NCBI RefSeq assembly: GCF_020831925.1 | Contig: NZ_JAFIFQ010000001.1 | Location: 124,001 to 188,000 of the forward strand | Direction: 5' to 3' | DNA length: 64,000 nt | Origin: Alkalimonas sp. | Lineage (GTDB): Bacteria > Pseudomonadota > Gammaproteobacteria > Enterobacterales > Alteromonadaceae | Shown here: piece by piece, positions 26,294 to 36,187 of the stretch | Position numbering within the stretch: position 1 is the first letter of the stretch | Layout: every line of letters begins with the position of its first letter | Translations under genes and position numbers: made by a program | The notes under the pieces: generated by a model | Told to the model about the DNA's origin: nothing | Seen by the model: the letters and a program-made list of their open reading frames with translations, nothing else | Database searches by the model: none

Positions 26294-27539
26294 CAAGCTG
26301 TTCACTTCATTGTCCTGGCACTTGGCCCGCCGCTACCGGCGCACCCGTCACAACAATGCTTTTATCCGCTTTATTTCGGCCTCTTCCACTTTGGGGATTG
26401 GTCTTGGCGTGGCGGTGTTGATCCTGGCGCTTTCAGTGATGAATGGTTTTGAACAGGCGCTAAAAGACCGGTTGTTGGCGGTGATCCCGCACGTTGAGCT
26501 GGATTCGATGGAAGGACAGCTCAGCGACTGGCCCGATACCTTAACAACTTTATCCTGGCATCCGGCGGTGAGCGCAGCGGCCCCCTACATCAAAAGCAAC
26601 GGCATTTTACGCCAGGGCCAGCAGGTCAAAGGCGCGGCGGTGCGTGGCATTTTGCTGCCGGATGAACTCGGCATTACTGATTTCAACCGTTATCTGCACT
26701 CTGGTGATCTGGATGACCTGACCGATGCTCAGATTGTGTTGGGGCTTGGTTTAGCGGATGCCATTGGCGTTCAGGTTGGCGATCAGCTGCAGTTGATGCT
26801 GCCACAGTTCAATCCCGATGGCCGACTGGCTCGCAGCCAGACCGTGGTGCTGACGGTCTCGGCCATTATTCAGGTTGGTGGTCAGCTGGATTACCAGCAA
26901 GCCTGGGTTGCCATGCCGGCGCTGGCCAATTGGCTGGCGATGCCCGAGGGCATGGTGCATGGTTTTGCTTTTCAGCTCAATGATGTCTTTGCCGCACCCC
27001 GAGTAGCCCGTGAGCTTGGCATGCTGTCGATGGAGAATGTTTATGTGCAGGACTGGGTGCGTACTCAGGGGCATTTGTACCAGGATATTCAAATGGTACG
27101 CAGCATCATTTATTTGGTGCTGGCGCTGGTGATCGCGGTAGCTTGTTTTAATATCGTCGCCACTCTGGTGATGGCGGTACGGGAAAAAGAGTCGGATATC
27201 GCGATTTTACTGACCATGGGGCTGGCTCCGGGCGCGGTGATCCGTACCTTTATGTGGCTGGGCTGGCTGAATGGCCTGGTGGGCACCAGTATCGGAGCCC
27301 TGATTGGCTGGTTGCTCAGTCGTTATATAGAGCCGCTGTTTTATCTGCTCTCCAAAGTGAGCGGCAAAAGCTTCCTCGATCCCAGCATTTACTTTATTGA
27401 TTTTGTGCCGTCGGTGTTTTTGTGGCGCGATCTGATCTGGACGGTACTGATAGCGCTGAGTTTAAGTCTGCTAGCTACCTTGTACCCCGCCTGGCGAGCC
27501 AGCCGGGTGCAGCCGGCCCGGGTGCTGGGACAGAAGTAA
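26286..27539 (+). CDS. lolE: Lipoprotein-releasing permease LolE
   Basis: A 417-residue second permease of LolCDE with the same plan as LolC: a helix at about residues 25-48 ending in [19 protein letters not shown], a periplasmic domain, and three helices after residue 275 ([20 protein letters not shown]). I use ATG 26286 ([19 protein letters not shown]), where the basic amphipathic start matches LolE; ATG 26265 would add seven residues within lolD. It ends the operon and faces the DUF2062 gene across 69 bases with no clear terminator hairpin. Confidence 0.92.
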   Translation: MPSKLFTSLSWHLARRYRRTRHNNAFIRFISASSTLGIGLGVAVLILALSVMNGFEQALKDRLLAVIPHVELDSMEGQLSDWPDTLTTLSWHPAVSAAAPYIKSNGILRQGQQVKGAAVRGILLPDELGITDFNRYLHSGDLDDLTDAQIVLGLGLADAIGVQVGDQLQLMLPQFNPDGRLARSQTVVLTVSAIIQVGGQLDYQQAWVAMPALANWLAMPEGMVHGFAFQLNDVFAAPRVARELGMLSMENVYVQDWVRTQGHLYQDIQMVRSIIYLVLALVIAVACFNIVATLVMAVREKESDIAILLTMGLAPGAVIRTFMWLGWLNGLVGTSIGALIGWLLSRYIEPLFYLLSKVSGKSFLDPSIYFIDFVPSVFLWRDLIWTVLIALSLSLLATLYPAWRASRVQPARVLGQK

Positions 27540-27608
27540 GTTTTGGTTGGTTTTTCTCCTGAAACAGCATCCATCTGCTGCGTTGGGGCCCGCCTTTCAG
27601 AACGAAGA

Positions 27609-28130
27609 CTACTTAATACCATTGCCATTGCGGCGGTCACGCTGTGCCCGCCGGATTGACAGCACCCAGAGCCAATCAATCAAGAAGTAACCGACAATGC
27701 TGGCCGTAGTGCCCATCAGCAAGCACCCCAGCAAAAAGGGCTTACCAATGGTCGCCATACTGCCGACCAACCATTCAATACTGGCTTCAAAGGCAAAAGG
27801 CTCCAATGGTGCCGCCAGCACTGCGCTGCCCACCAGGTAGCAAAGATAAAACATCACCGGCATGGTCAATGGGTTGGACAACCAGACGCAGCCAACGGCC
27901 AGTGGTAAATTCACCCGCATTGGTATGGCGACTGCTGCCGAGGCCACCATTTGAAAGGGCATCGGCATCCAGGCCCAAAATAAACCAATAGCTATAGCAC
28001 CGCGCGCAGAACGGCGGTTTAAATGCCACAGGTTGGCATCGTGCAGCAGGGTGCCGAAAATTTGCAGCGCCTTACTTTGACGAATTACCTCTGGATTTGG
28101 CAGGTATTTTCGAATAGTCTTCTTTGGCAT
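27609..28130 (-). CDS. DUF2062 domain membrane protein
   Basis: A 173-residue protein with three to four membrane segments. The block ARGAIAIGLFWAWMPMPFQM followed by AIPMRVNLPLAVGCVWLSNPLTMPVMF (read as RVNLPLAVGCVWLSNPLTMP) is the signature of DUF2062. Function is unknown for the family; some copies are found near polysaccharide or competence genes. Here it is divergent from comEC with a 25-base gap between start codons, so promoters of both must lie inside or very near coding sequence. Confidence 0.85.
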   Translation of the reverse strand: MPKKTIRKYLPNPEVIRQSKALQIFGTLLHDANLWHLNRRSARGAIAIGLFWAWMPMPFQMVASAAVAIPMRVNLPLAVGCVWLSNPLTMPVMFYLCYLVGSAVLAAPLEPFAFEASIEWLVGSMATIGKPFLLGCLLMGTTASIVGYFLIDWLWVLSIRRAQRDRRNGNGIK

Positions 28131-28155
28131 TACAACTCATTTACTCAAAGTAAAC

Positions 28156-30408
28156 ATGATAGCACTTGGGCTGGGGGTACTGCTTGGTTGCATATTGTCG
28201 CTATTTTTACCGGCAGTGCCACCTTTTTTTGTGCTTTGGTTGCTGCTTGTCAGTGTAGCATTTTTCAGCTGGCGTCGCTGCTGGTTTTGTGTTGGTTTGG
28301 CGCTGTATCTTCTCAGTTGGCATTGGGCACTGATTAGTCATCAACAAGCGATGACAGCTTTACTGCAGACACCTGTTAGCATGCTGGAAGGCCGGATCAC
28401 TTCTATCCCCCGACATTTTGAGCGTTCAAGTCAGTTTGAGCTCACCCTCTTGCAAGGTCCTGCCGCAGGTTACAAAGTCCGGGTGCATTGGTTTCAACCC
28501 AAAGAACCCTTGTATGCCGGTCAGATCTGGCAGTTGCCGGTAAATCTAAGTGCCATTCAGGACCAGGCCAGTCGTGACGGTTTTTCTGCCGTGCGTCATG
28601 CACTGGTGCAACAGCAGCTGGCTCAGGCCAGCGTACGTAGCGATCAGCCGGCGGCGCTGCTGGGGAATCAACCACAGCTGCGTCAGCACGCTTTTGTGGC
28701 CTTGCAACAAGCCACAGATGCCCTGTCCAGTCAATCGTTGTTGCTGGCGCTGACACTGGGTGAGCGCCAGTTTTCGGCAACCGAGTGGCAGGGACTGCGC
28801 CATGCTGCCCTGGGGCATTTGCTGGCGATCTCTGGCTTGCATATCGGTTTAGTATTTGGCTGGTGTTGTTATCTGTTGCTGCCACTTCGCTTACTTGGCT
28901 TGCCACCGCGCTGGCAACACCGGGTAAAGCTAGTGCTGGCACTGGCTGCTGCAGCGACTTATGCCTGGCTGGCAGGTTTTGCCATTCCCACGGTGCGGGC
29001 ACTGCTTGGCTTGTGCCTGCTGGTACTTTACAGCTGGCACTGGCAGCGCTTAAGTTATCATCGTTTCTGGTTGTTGTTAGTCGCGCTGTTATTGCTGATT
29101 CAGCCACTATGGAGCTTAACCCCTGGGTTTTGGTTATCGGTGGGTGCCGTCGGGCTGATTTTTATCTTCTTATGGCGCTTTCCCGCTCAGGGGATAGGTT
29201 GGTTAGCCAAGCTCAAGCGGCTGTTTGGTTTTCACTTGTTTCTTACGCTGTGCATGATGCCCTTTACGGTGTTGTTTTTTGGTGGCATCTCTTTGCTGGC
29301 ACTGTTGTCAAATCTGCTGTTTGTGCCCTGGTGCTCCTTATTGGCGATCCCGGTATTACTGGTCACCGCCTGTCTGCAGGCACTGCAACCAGGGTGGGCC
29401 GCCTGGCTTTGGCCCTTGGTGGATGGGCTGTTTGCACCGCTGCTTTGGTGGTTGGAATTAGCTGCCTCAAATCACGAATTGTGGTGGCGAATACCAGAAC
29501 TGCCTTGGACCCAGTTGCTGGTGATGTCGGTTAGTTTGCTTTTGTTGGTGTTACTGCGTCAGCGGTTGATGCTGCTATTTGCCATGTTAAGCTGCCTCCC
29601 CGCCTGGTATCTGCTGCAACAGCAGCCAGACTGGCGTTTGCATCTGCTGGATGTCGGGCAAGGTCAGGCGGTATTGGTGCAGCATCGTCAGCATGGCCTT
29701 TTGTACAATGCTGGCCCAGGCTGGGCCCATGGCAGTGCCACCGAACAGCTGGTATTGCCTTATTTGCAACAGGTTGGGGTCAAAGTGCTGCATTATTTGG
29801 TGTTAAGCCATGAACATGCAGAGGTGCTGGGACACTGGCCGCTACTGCGGCAGCATTACCCGGCGGTGCAGGTGGTAACCGATGTACCAACAGCGCATGC
29901 TTCGTTGCCTTGTGCCAGCTTATCGCAGCAGTTTTTTGATGCTGAATTAGTGGTATTGCAGGATTGGAGTCAGCATGGCAGCGAGCGGCGTGCTTCCTGT
30001 GTACTATGGCTGCATATTTCTGGCTGGCGTATTTTGCTGCCAGGTGCCATGCAGCCGGCTGATGAAATGCATTTGTTGCAAGCCTATCCGGATTTACGGG
30101 CAGATGTTGTGTTGTTAGCGCGATCTGGCCACAATCAGAGCTCCAGCCTGGATTATCTGCAGCAGCTGCAACCAAAACTGGCGCTAAGTAGTCATGCGCA
30201 CTCGAATCGGGTACAGCGGCCCGCCTCTGTGGTGCGGGCGCGATTGGAGGCACTGCAAATCCCGCTGCTGAGTACCGCCGAGCAGGGCACGATTCAGATA
30301 GCCATTGCCCATGATTCTGTGCAAATATATAGCAAACGCGCTCGCCGGGTACCGTTTTGGCTGGATTCTGTACAGCCAGAGGCTGTGCCGGTGCCTGTTA
30401 GGCGCTAG
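28156..30408 (+). CDS. comEC: ComEC/Rec2 DNA-uptake channel with degraded hydrolase site
   Basis: A 750-residue inner-membrane protein: N-terminal soluble part after two helices, competence domain with about eight helices (residues 190-480; ALTLGERQFSATEWQGLRHAALGHLLAISGLHIG read as HLLAISGLHIGLVFG is the hallmark), and a C-terminal metallo-beta-lactamase-like domain from LDVGQGQAVLV at about 497. ComEC carries single-stranded DNA into the cytoplasm, and the last domain is thought to degrade the other strand. The metal motif is altered: SHEHAEVLGHW at residues 551-561, where the usual form is SHxxxDHxGG, and YNAG replaces YDTG. The neighbour order comEC-msbA-lpxK is as in E. coli. Confidence 0.9.
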   Translation: MIALGLGVLLGCILSLFLPAVPPFFVLWLLLVSVAFFSWRRCWFCVGLALYLLSWHWALISHQQAMTALLQTPVSMLEGRITSIPRHFERSSQFELTLLQGPAAGYKVRVHWFQPKEPLYAGQIWQLPVNLSAIQDQASRDGFSAVRHALVQQQLAQASVRSDQPAALLGNQPQLRQHAFVALQQATDALSSQSLLLALTLGERQFSATEWQGLRHAALGHLLAISGLHIGLVFGWCCYLLLPLRLLGLPPRWQHRVKLVLALAAAATYAWLAGFAIPTVRALLGLCLLVLYSWHWQRLSYHRFWLLLVALLLLIQPLWSLTPGFWLSVGAVGLIFIFLWRFPAQGIGWLAKLKRLFGFHLFLTLCMMPFTVLFFGGISLLALLSNLLFVPWCSLLAIPVLLVTACLQALQPGWAAWLWPLVDGLFAPLLWWLELAASNHELWWRIPELPWTQLLVMSVSLLLLVLLRQRLMLLFAMLSCLPAWYLLQQQPDWRLHLLDVGQGQAVLVQHRQHGLLYNAGPGWAHGSATEQLVLPYLQQVGVKVLHYLVLSHEHAEVLGHWPLLRQHYPAVQVVTDVPTAHASLPCASLSQQFFDAELVVLQDWSQHGSERRASCVLWLHISGWRILLPGAMQPADEMHLLQAYPDLRADVVLLARSGHNQSSSLDYLQQLQPKLALSSHAHSNRVQRPASVVRARLEALQIPLLSTAEQGTIQIAIAHDSVQIYSKRARRVPFWLDSVQPEAVPVPVRR

Positions 30409-30434
30409 AATGAGCAGAACAATAAGACAGGATC

Positions 30435-32195
30435 ATGAATTTGCATATCAGTGATGTTTCAAACAAAACGTCCAGGCGTTTGCTTGGCTACTTAAAGCCC
30501 TATCGTCTTGGTTTTGTGGTCGCTATTTTAAGTATGATTGGCTATGCATCGGTGGATGTTACCTTTATCTCGCAAGTAAAAAACTTTATTGACGAGGGGA
30601 TCGATGGCAAAAATCCTGACTTTTTAAAGTATGCTCCCTTGTTTGTCGTTGTTATGTTTATCTTCAGGGGAATTTTCCACTTTTTAGCCAGTTACTGCTT
30701 AAGTTGGGTAGGTACACATATCGTCAAAGATATGCGGCAGCAACTGTTCGAGCATATGATGCGCTTACCGGTGTCCTTTCACGATAAACACTCGACCGGC
30801 GACTTGATCTCGAAAATCACCTACGAAACTGAGCAGCTTAAACAAACAACCAATAAAGCCCTGATTGTGTTGATTCGTGATGGCGCCACCGTATTCGGCT
30901 TGATAGCACTCATGTTCTGGAATAGCTGGCAATTATCATTGATTTTCTTAGTGATAGCGCCGGTAATCGCGATCACGGTTAAGTCGGTTTCAAAACGCTT
31001 CAGAAAGATAAGCCATAACATCAATACCGCTATGGGGCAGGTGACGACTTGTTCAGAGCAAATGCTGAATGGTCACAAGGTGATTTTGTCGTTTGGTGGG
31101 CAGGAGATTGAGCAAAAAAGATTCGACAAGGTCAACAATACGACCCGGCAACAAGATGTAAAAATGGAAGCCGCCAGAGCGATCAGCACCGGCGTTGTGC
31201 AGTTGATTGCGTCGTTTGCCTTGGCATTTGTTATCTTCCTGGCAAGTCAGCCTGCCATGTTGGAGAGCCTGACTGCAGGTAAGTTTGCTACCATCATTAC
31301 TTCGATGGCCCTGTTATTGCGGCCATTAAAGCAACTGACTACCGTTAACGGTGATTTCCAGCGTGGCCTGACGGCTGCTGCCAGTATCTTCAAAATAATG
31401 GATCAACTTCCAGAGCAAGATACCGGCAATAAAGTGCTGGGGCGGATCTCCGGCCATATTCGGTTTGACCATGTCGATTTCAGTTACCCCGGCCATGAAG
31501 AGAAACAGGTGCTTAAAGATATCAGCTTTGAGGTGCAGCCTGGTGAAACCCTGGCCTTGGTAGGGCGTTCTGGCAGTGGTAAAACCACCATTTCAAGTTT
31601 GCTGCCGCGTTTCTACGAAATTGAAAAAGGGCGCATCCTGCTGGACGATATTTCCATTAAAAGCTGTACTTTAAGCTCGTTGCGGGCGCAGATGGCGATT
31701 GTCTCGCAACACGTGACCCTGTTTAATGACAGCATCGCCAACAATATTATGTATGGTCTACCTGAGCCTGTTAGTGAAGAGCGTCTGCTGGATGTGGTGG
31801 AAAAAGCTCATGTGATGGAGTTTGCCAGCCAGATGAAAGATGGCCTCAATACCATGATAGGGGAGAATGGGGTTTCGCTGAGTGGGGGCCAGCGTCAGCG
31901 CATTGCCATTGCCCGCGCTCTGTTACGGCAGGCACCGATTTTGATCCTGGATGAGGCTACCTCGGCACTGGATACAGAGTCGGAGCGAAAAATTCAGGCG
32001 GCACTGGATGAGTTACTCAAAGGCCGCACCAATATTGTCATCGCCCACCGTTTATCCACCATTGAAAATGCTGATCATATTCTTGTGATGGAGCAAGGGC
32101 AAATTATTGAGCGTGGTAATCATCAGAGTTTGCTGGCTAAAGATGGTGCCTATGCCCAGCTTTACAAGATGCAGTTTGGCTCCAAACCAGCATGA
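30435..32195 (+). CDS. msbA: Lipid A flippase MsbA
   Basis: A 586-residue half-size ABC exporter that flips lipid A-core across the inner membrane; E. coli MsbA has 582 residues. Six membrane helices lie in residues 20-310, with the intracellular-loop block MRLPVSFHDKHSTGDLISKITY. The ATPase domain has Walker A VGRSGSGKTTI at about 377, signature VSLSGGQRQRIAIARALL, Walker B ILILDEATSALDTES and switch His IAHRLSTI. ATG 30435 has AGACAGGAT before it. Stop overlaps lpxK by 4 bases. A possible -10 box TAGAAT lies at 30406-30411. Confidence 0.96.
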   Translation: MNLHISDVSNKTSRRLLGYLKPYRLGFVVAILSMIGYASVDVTFISQVKNFIDEGIDGKNPDFLKYAPLFVVVMFIFRGIFHFLASYCLSWVGTHIVKDMRQQLFEHMMRLPVSFHDKHSTGDLISKITYETEQLKQTTNKALIVLIRDGATVFGLIALMFWNSWQLSLIFLVIAPVIAITVKSVSKRFRKISHNINTAMGQVTTCSEQMLNGHKVILSFGGQEIEQKRFDKVNNTTRQQDVKMEAARAISTGVVQLIASFALAFVIFLASQPAMLESLTAGKFATIITSMALLLRPLKQLTTVNGDFQRGLTAAASIFKIMDQLPEQDTGNKVLGRISGHIRFDHVDFSYPGHEEKQVLKDISFEVQPGETLALVGRSGSGKTTISSLLPRFYEIEKGRILLDDISIKSCTLSSLRAQMAIVSQHVTLFNDSIANNIMYGLPEPVSEERLLDVVEKAHVMEFASQMKDGLNTMIGENGVSLSGGQRQRIAIARALLRQAPILILDEATSALDTESERKIQAALDELLKGRTNIVIAHRLSTIENADHILVMEQGQIIERGNHQSLLAKDGAYAQLYKMQFGSKPA

Positions 32196-33154
32196 ATGCA
32201 CTGGAACGCGGCTGGTACCAAAAAGCCTGGTGGTGTTGGCTGCTTTGGCCTCTTAGCTGGCTGTTTGCTGCCATTACCGCTACTCGGCGGAGTGCATTCA
32301 GGCGAGGCTGGCTGAGCAGTGAAGCGCTGGCGGTTCCGGTGATCGTGGTGGGGAACATCAGTGTCGGTGGTACCGGCAAAACCCCTTTTACGCTTTGGCT
32401 TTGCCGTTGGTTGCAACAGCAAGGCTATAAGCCCGGTATTATTAGCCGTGGCTATGGTGCTGATATTCGCCAACCTACCCTGGTGCAGCCTGCAGCCGAT
32501 GCCAAAGACGTCGGCGATGAGCCTTTACTGTTGGCCCAACGCTCAGGCTGCCCGGTGGTGGTGTGTCCGGATCGGGTGGCTGCTGGCCGTTATTTATTGG
32601 CACATCATGACTGCGATTTGATCATCAGTGATGATGGCCTGCAGCATTATAAGTTGCAGCGCAGTCTGGAAATTGTGCTGATCGATGGTCAGCGCGGCCT
32701 TGGCAATGGTTTATTGTTGCCTGCCGGCCCTTTGCGTGAGCCAGTAAGTCGCTTACAGCAGGTTGACTTGGTGATAGCCAACAGTGGGCCCCATGCACTG
32801 GCAGCGGGCCAGATGCAGTTGCAGGTAAGCTCGGCCACAGCCTTATTGGATCAGCAGCCATTGGCTGCCAGTGCCGTTCACTTGCTGGCAGCAATTGGTA
32901 ACCCGGCTCGCTTTGAATTGACGGCTAAAGCGGCTGGATATCAGGTATTGGAGCGCTTTTTTTACCCGGACCACCATGCCTTTACCGAGCAGGAGCTGGC
33001 CGATTTACCTGTGCCTCTTCTCATGACGGAAAAGGATGCGGTAAAATGCCGTTCCTTTGCCAGAACCGGCTGGTATCAGTTGCAGGTAGAAGCGCTACCC
33101 GATCCTGGCATTGAACAAAAATTATCCGCCTTGCTGGCGGACTTACGGAGCTAG
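32192..33154 (+). CDS. lpxK: Tetraacyldisaccharide 4'-kinase LpxK
   Basis: A 320-residue membrane-associated kinase that phosphorylates the 4' position of the lipid A precursor. N-terminal hydrophobic anchor [18 protein letters not shown], then P-loop [22 protein letters not shown], the [15 protein letters not shown] block (catalytic Asp region) and a C-terminal FYPDHHAFT and [11 protein letters not shown]. Length fits (E. coli 328). Translation is coupled to msbA by ATGA overlap. Confidence 0.95.
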   Translation: MNALERGWYQKAWWCWLLWPLSWLFAAITATRRSAFRRGWLSSEALAVPVIVVGNISVGGTGKTPFTLWLCRWLQQQGYKPGIISRGYGADIRQPTLVQPAADAKDVGDEPLLLAQRSGCPVVVCPDRVAAGRYLLAHHDCDLIISDDGLQHYKLQRSLEIVLIDGQRGLGNGLLLPAGPLREPVSRLQQVDLVIANSGPHALAAGQMQLQVSSATALLDQQPLAASAVHLLAAIGNPARFELTAKAAGYQVLERFFYPDHHAFTEQELADLPVPLLMTEKDAVKCRSFARTGWYQLQVEALPDPGIEQKLSALLADLRS

Positions 33155-33155
33155 T

Positions 33156-33356
33156 ATGAGCTTACCCGTTGCATTAACCGAAATTCTGGCTTGCCCGTTG
33201 TGTAAGGGCAAACTGAAGTACTCTGCTAAACAGAGTGAATTGATTTGTACCTTCGATAAGCTGGCTTTTAAGGTGCACGATGGTGTCCCGGTAATGCTGG
33301 AATCGGAAGCCCGCTCTTTGACCGCGGAGGAAACTCAGTCATGGACTTCATCGTAG
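33156..33356 (+). CDS. ycaR: Trm112-family protein YcaR
   Basis: A 66-residue protein of the Trm112/YcaR family: [20 protein letters not shown] and [19 protein letters not shown]. Only the first CxxC pair of a zinc-ribbon is present; a lone Cys lies at ELICT. In eukaryotes Trm112 activates methyltransferases; the bacterial role is unclear. I start at ATG 33156, one base after the lpxK stop; an upstream TTG in the same frame lies within lpxK and would add 15 unrelated residues. Its end overlaps kdsB by 16 bases. Same position (lpxK-ycaR-kdsB) as in E. coli. Confidence 0.93.
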   Translation: MSLPVALTEILACPLCKGKLKYSAKQSELICTFDKLAFKVHDGVPVMLESEARSLTAEETQSWTSS

Positions 33357-34096
33357 TTATTCCTGCCCGCTATGCCAGCAGTCGTTTGCCGGGAAAACCT
33401 TTAGCAGACATTGGCGGTATGCCGATGGTTGAGCGGGTCTATCGTCAGGCTTTAGCCAGTGGAGCCAGCCGGGTGGTGGTAGCCACTGATGATCAGCGCG
33501 TGGCCGATGTGGTGCAGGGGTTTGCCGGGGAAGTCTGTTTAACTCGAGCAGAGCACAACTCCGGAACAGAGCGCTTGGCCGAGGTGGTGGAGCTGCTTGG
33601 CCTCTCGGATGATGCTGTGGTGGTGAATGTACAGGGTGATGAACCCTTTATTCCGCCTGGCATTATTAATCAGGTTGCCACCAATCTGGCCAATCAACAC
33701 TTGGCTGAGATGGCTACATTGGCGGTGGCTCTTGATGATGCAGCGGACATCAGCAATTCGAATACGGTAAAAGTGGTGTGCGATCAGCAAGGCTATGCCT
33801 TGTACTTTAGCCGTTCAGCCATTCCTTACGATCGGGATGGTCAGTTTAGTTCGCAGTTGGCACTGCATTATCGCCGCCATATTGGTATCTATGCCTATCG
33901 GGCTGGTTTCATACGGCGCTACGTTGCCTGGCCTATGTCGGTACTGGAGCAAATAGAATCGCTGGAGCAGTTGCGCGTGCTGTGGCAAGGCGAAAAGATC
34001 CATGTTGCCACCGCACTGCAAAAACCTCCGCATGGGGTAGATACAGAGGCAGATCTGGCGGCAGCCAGAGCTTATTGCCAGCAACTCGATGACTGA
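33341..34096 (+). CDS. kdsB: CMP-Kdo synthetase KdsB
   Basis: A 251-residue cytidylyltransferase that activates Kdo with CTP for lipid A-core synthesis. N-terminus [24 protein letters not shown] with the nucleotide-binding RxxSxRxPxK pattern, ALVATDDxR-like [24 protein letters not shown] and GIDTEADL-like [11 protein letters not shown] at the C-terminus. It also would supply CMP-Kdo to the KpsC-type transferase found 27 kb away. Overlaps ycaR by 16 and the pseudouridine synthase gene by 8 bases. Confidence 0.96.
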   Translation: MDFIVVIPARYASSRLPGKPLADIGGMPMVERVYRQALASGASRVVVATDDQRVADVVQGFAGEVCLTRAEHNSGTERLAEVVELLGLSDDAVVVNVQGDEPFIPPGIINQVATNLANQHLAEMATLAVALDDAADISNSNTVKVVCDQQGYALYFSRSAIPYDRDGQFSSQLALHYRRHIGIYAYRAGFIRRYVAWPMSVLEQIESLEQLRVLWQGEKIHVATALQKPPHGVDTEADLAAARAYCQQLDD

Positions 34097-34814
34097 ACGT
34101 TTTCAGATCATTGCCAATCATGCCGATTGGTTGGCTCTGCATAAGCCTGCGGGCGTAAGTTTTCACTCGGAATCTGAGGCGGGGTTTGTGGTGCAGGCAG
34201 AACAGCAACTTGGCCTCAAGCTCTACCCGGTACACCGACTGGATAAACTCACCTCGGGTGTACTGTTACTGGCAAAATCCTCGCAGGCAGCCGCTTCGTT
34301 TGCAGAAAAATTCCGCCAGCAGCAAATGGAAAAATATTACCTGGCCCTGAGTGATCGCAAGCCTAAACGCAAACAGGGGTGGGTGAAAGGCGATATGACC
34401 AAAGCCCGTCGCGGTGCCTGGAAATTGCTGGCTAGTCAGCAGCAGCCTGCGGTGACTTACTTTATCAGTCAAGGTTTGGCCGAACAGCAAGCGGACGCGC
34501 CTGTGGTACGAGCTTTTTTACTGAAACCCTGGACGGGGAAGACGCATCAAATTCGAGTGGCACTGAAAAGCCTTGGCAGCCCTATCCTTGGAGATACGCT
34601 CTATGGTGGCAGCCAGGCAGATCGTGCTTATCTGCATGCCTATGCCCTTTGTTTTGACTGGCATGGTCAGCGCATTCAGCTACACTGTGCTCCGCAAACA
34701 GGGGACGGTTTTATGCGCTTACAGCAAGAGTTGGCTTCACTTTGGCCTTCCCCCTGGCAATTAAACTGGCCATCCTGGCAACAACCGACAGAGAATAACG
34801 ATAGTGGTGCCTAA
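34089..34814 (+). CDS. RluA-family RNA pseudouridine synthase
   Basis: A 241-residue enzyme of the RluA branch. The catalytic block is [19 protein letters not shown], with the Asp of HRLD as nucleophile. [20 protein letters not shown] is the second conserved block. No S4 domain precedes it. Compared with RluA/RluC/RluD it has a short N-terminus and a basic insert [19 protein letters not shown] that fits the TIGR01621-like branch of marine gammaproteobacteria. The RNA target is unknown. It overlaps kdsB by 8 bases, an added gene at the end of the conserved msbA-kdsB cluster. Confidence 0.88.
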   Translation: MTERFQIIANHADWLALHKPAGVSFHSESEAGFVVQAEQQLGLKLYPVHRLDKLTSGVLLLAKSSQAAASFAEKFRQQQMEKYYLALSDRKPKRKQGWVKGDMTKARRGAWKLLASQQQPAVTYFISQGLAEQQADAPVVRAFLLKPWTGKTHQIRVALKSLGSPILGDTLYGGSQADRAYLHAYALCFDWHGQRIQLHCAPQTGDGFMRLQQELASLWPSPWQLNWPSWQQPTENNDSGA

Positions 34815-34821
34815 AGACGTG

Positions 34822-35643
34822 ATGCATAGTGAACAGCAGACAGGTATCAGGGTACCTGAAATTCGGGATGAACAACGCTTTGCCGGCATTGCCCGTTTGT
34901 ATGGCAAACAGGCGCTGTTGCATTTTCAGCAAGCCCATGTCGCCGTTGTTGGTATTGGTGGGGTTGGCAGCTGGGCGGCGGAAGCTCTGGTGCGATCGGG
35001 CATTGGTCGTATTACCCTGATTGACCTAGATGATATTTGTGTCAGCAATACCAACCGCCAACTGCATACCAGCAGTGCTACCATAGGCCGTGATAAGGTC
35101 GAGGTAATGGCTGAACGCCTTCGGGCTATCTGGCCTGATTGCCAGGTCCATGAAGTATCGGACTTCGTTACAAAGGACAATCTGTTTGAGCTGATTACGC
35201 CGGATTTGGACTATGTGGTCGATGCCATTGACTCAGTCGCTGCAAAAGTAGCTTTGTTGGCCCATTGCAAGCGGCAAAAAATCCCAGTGATTTGTACGGG
35301 TGGCGCTGGTGGTCAAACCGATCCAACCCAGATCACCATTGCTGATTTAACCCAAACCAGCAATGACCCACTGCTGGCCAAGGTGCGCAATACGCTGCGC
35401 CGGGATTACCATTACAGCCGTAATCCAAAACGGCGCTTTGGCATTGATTGTGTGTATTCGACCGAGCAACTGAAATACCCCCAGCCGGATGGCACGGTTT
35501 GTCAGCAAAAGCAAACCGCAGACGGCCCAATGCGGCTCGACTGCAGTGGTGGCTTCGGTGCTGTCACTGTGGTCACCGCCAGCTTTGGCATGGCGGCTGT
35601 TGCTCGCTTGCTGCAAAAGCTGGCCAAAAAAGCGTTAGCTTGA
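34822..35643 (+). CDS. tcdA: tRNA ct6A37 cyclase TcdA (CsdL)
   Basis: A 273-residue member of the ThiF/E1 superfamily. TcdA dehydrates t6A37 of tRNA to its cyclic form with ATP. Rossmann nucleotide site VVGIGGVGSWAAEALVRSG, followed by ITLIDLDDICVSNTNRQLH with the adenylation Arg and Asn-Arg pair; VVDAIDSVAAK, and CTGGAGGQTDPTQI typical for TcdA, and a C-terminal membrane-helix-like end (VVTASFGMAAVARLLQKL). ATG 34822 chosen; GTG 34804 is possible. The stop overlaps the convergent csdE-like gene by 9 bases. Confidence 0.93.
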   Translation: MHSEQQTGIRVPEIRDEQRFAGIARLYGKQALLHFQQAHVAVVGIGGVGSWAAEALVRSGIGRITLIDLDDICVSNTNRQLHTSSATIGRDKVEVMAERLRAIWPDCQVHEVSDFVTKDNLFELITPDLDYVVDAIDSVAAKVALLAHCKRQKIPVICTGGAGGQTDPTQITIADLTQTSNDPLLAKVRNTLRRDYHYSRNPKRRFGIDCVYSTEQLKYPQPDGTVCQQKQTADGPMRLDCSGGFGAVTVVTASFGMAAVARLLQKLAKKALA

Positions 35644-36084
35644 CTGTATCGTCTTTAACCGTTGAATGACGGCTGTTAAACCACGGGCCCGGGATTGGCT
35701 TAGATGTTGTGTCAAATGCAAGCGTTGCAGGCATTGCTCCAGTTTGGTGTTCTTAAGATCTGCCGTTGACATACCATTGATTTGACATAATAAAACAGCG
35801 AGCAAGGCTTTCACAATGCGGGCATCGGATTCAAATAAAAAGTAGTGTTTATCAGTGGCACCATCGTGGTAATGCATAAGCCAGGCTCGGCTCTCGCAGC
35901 CATCAATCAACGCACTGTTTGGCCGGTGTTCTTCTGGAATTGCAGGCAATTGTTTAGCCAATTGCATCAGACGGCGATAGCGTTCTTGCCAATGGCCTTG
36001 TTGTGCCAGTTCGGGGAGTGATTGCTCCACCTGCCGGAGGGCTTCAGCGGTGAGGTCAATGGTACTGGCAAGACGGAAAAGCAT
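35635..36084 (-). CDS. csdE: SufE/CsdE-like sulfur acceptor
   Basis: A 149-residue SufE-fold protein that accepts persulfide from a cysteine desulfurase. The active Cys is Cys63 in LIDGCESRAWLMHY, matching the VxGCxSxVW loop of SufE/CsdE. Its gene is convergent and overlapping with tcdA (csdL), which in E. coli is functionally tied to CsdA-CsdE, so I name it CsdE-like; SufE itself cannot be excluded on sequence. No csdA or suf gene is in the window. AACTCC-GAGT just upstream offers no clear promoter. Confidence 0.85.
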   Translation of the reverse strand: MLFRLASTIDLTAEALRQVEQSLPELAQQGHWQERYRRLMQLAKQLPAIPEEHRPNSALIDGCESRAWLMHYHDGATDKHYFLFESDARIVKALLAVLLCQINGMSTADLKNTKLEQCLQRLHLTQHLSQSRARGLTAVIQRLKTIQSS

Positions 36085-36147
36085 GACAACTCCGAGTCAT
36101 TCACTGTGCAGTGCAATAGTCTATGCTAATACGCACTAAAAGTAAAA

Positions 36148-36167
36148 AAGCGACCCGGAGGTCGCTT
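36148..36167 (-). terminator. Terminator of gltA
   Basis: On the minus strand the hairpin is AAGCGACC, loop TCCG, GGTCGCTT, followed by a T run (the A tract 36144-36149 on the plus strand). It begins about 20 bases after the gltA stop and lies before csdE, so it isolates the two minus-strand genes. Confidence 0.8.
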
Positions 36168-36187
36168 AATTTTTGCTAAACAGAATG

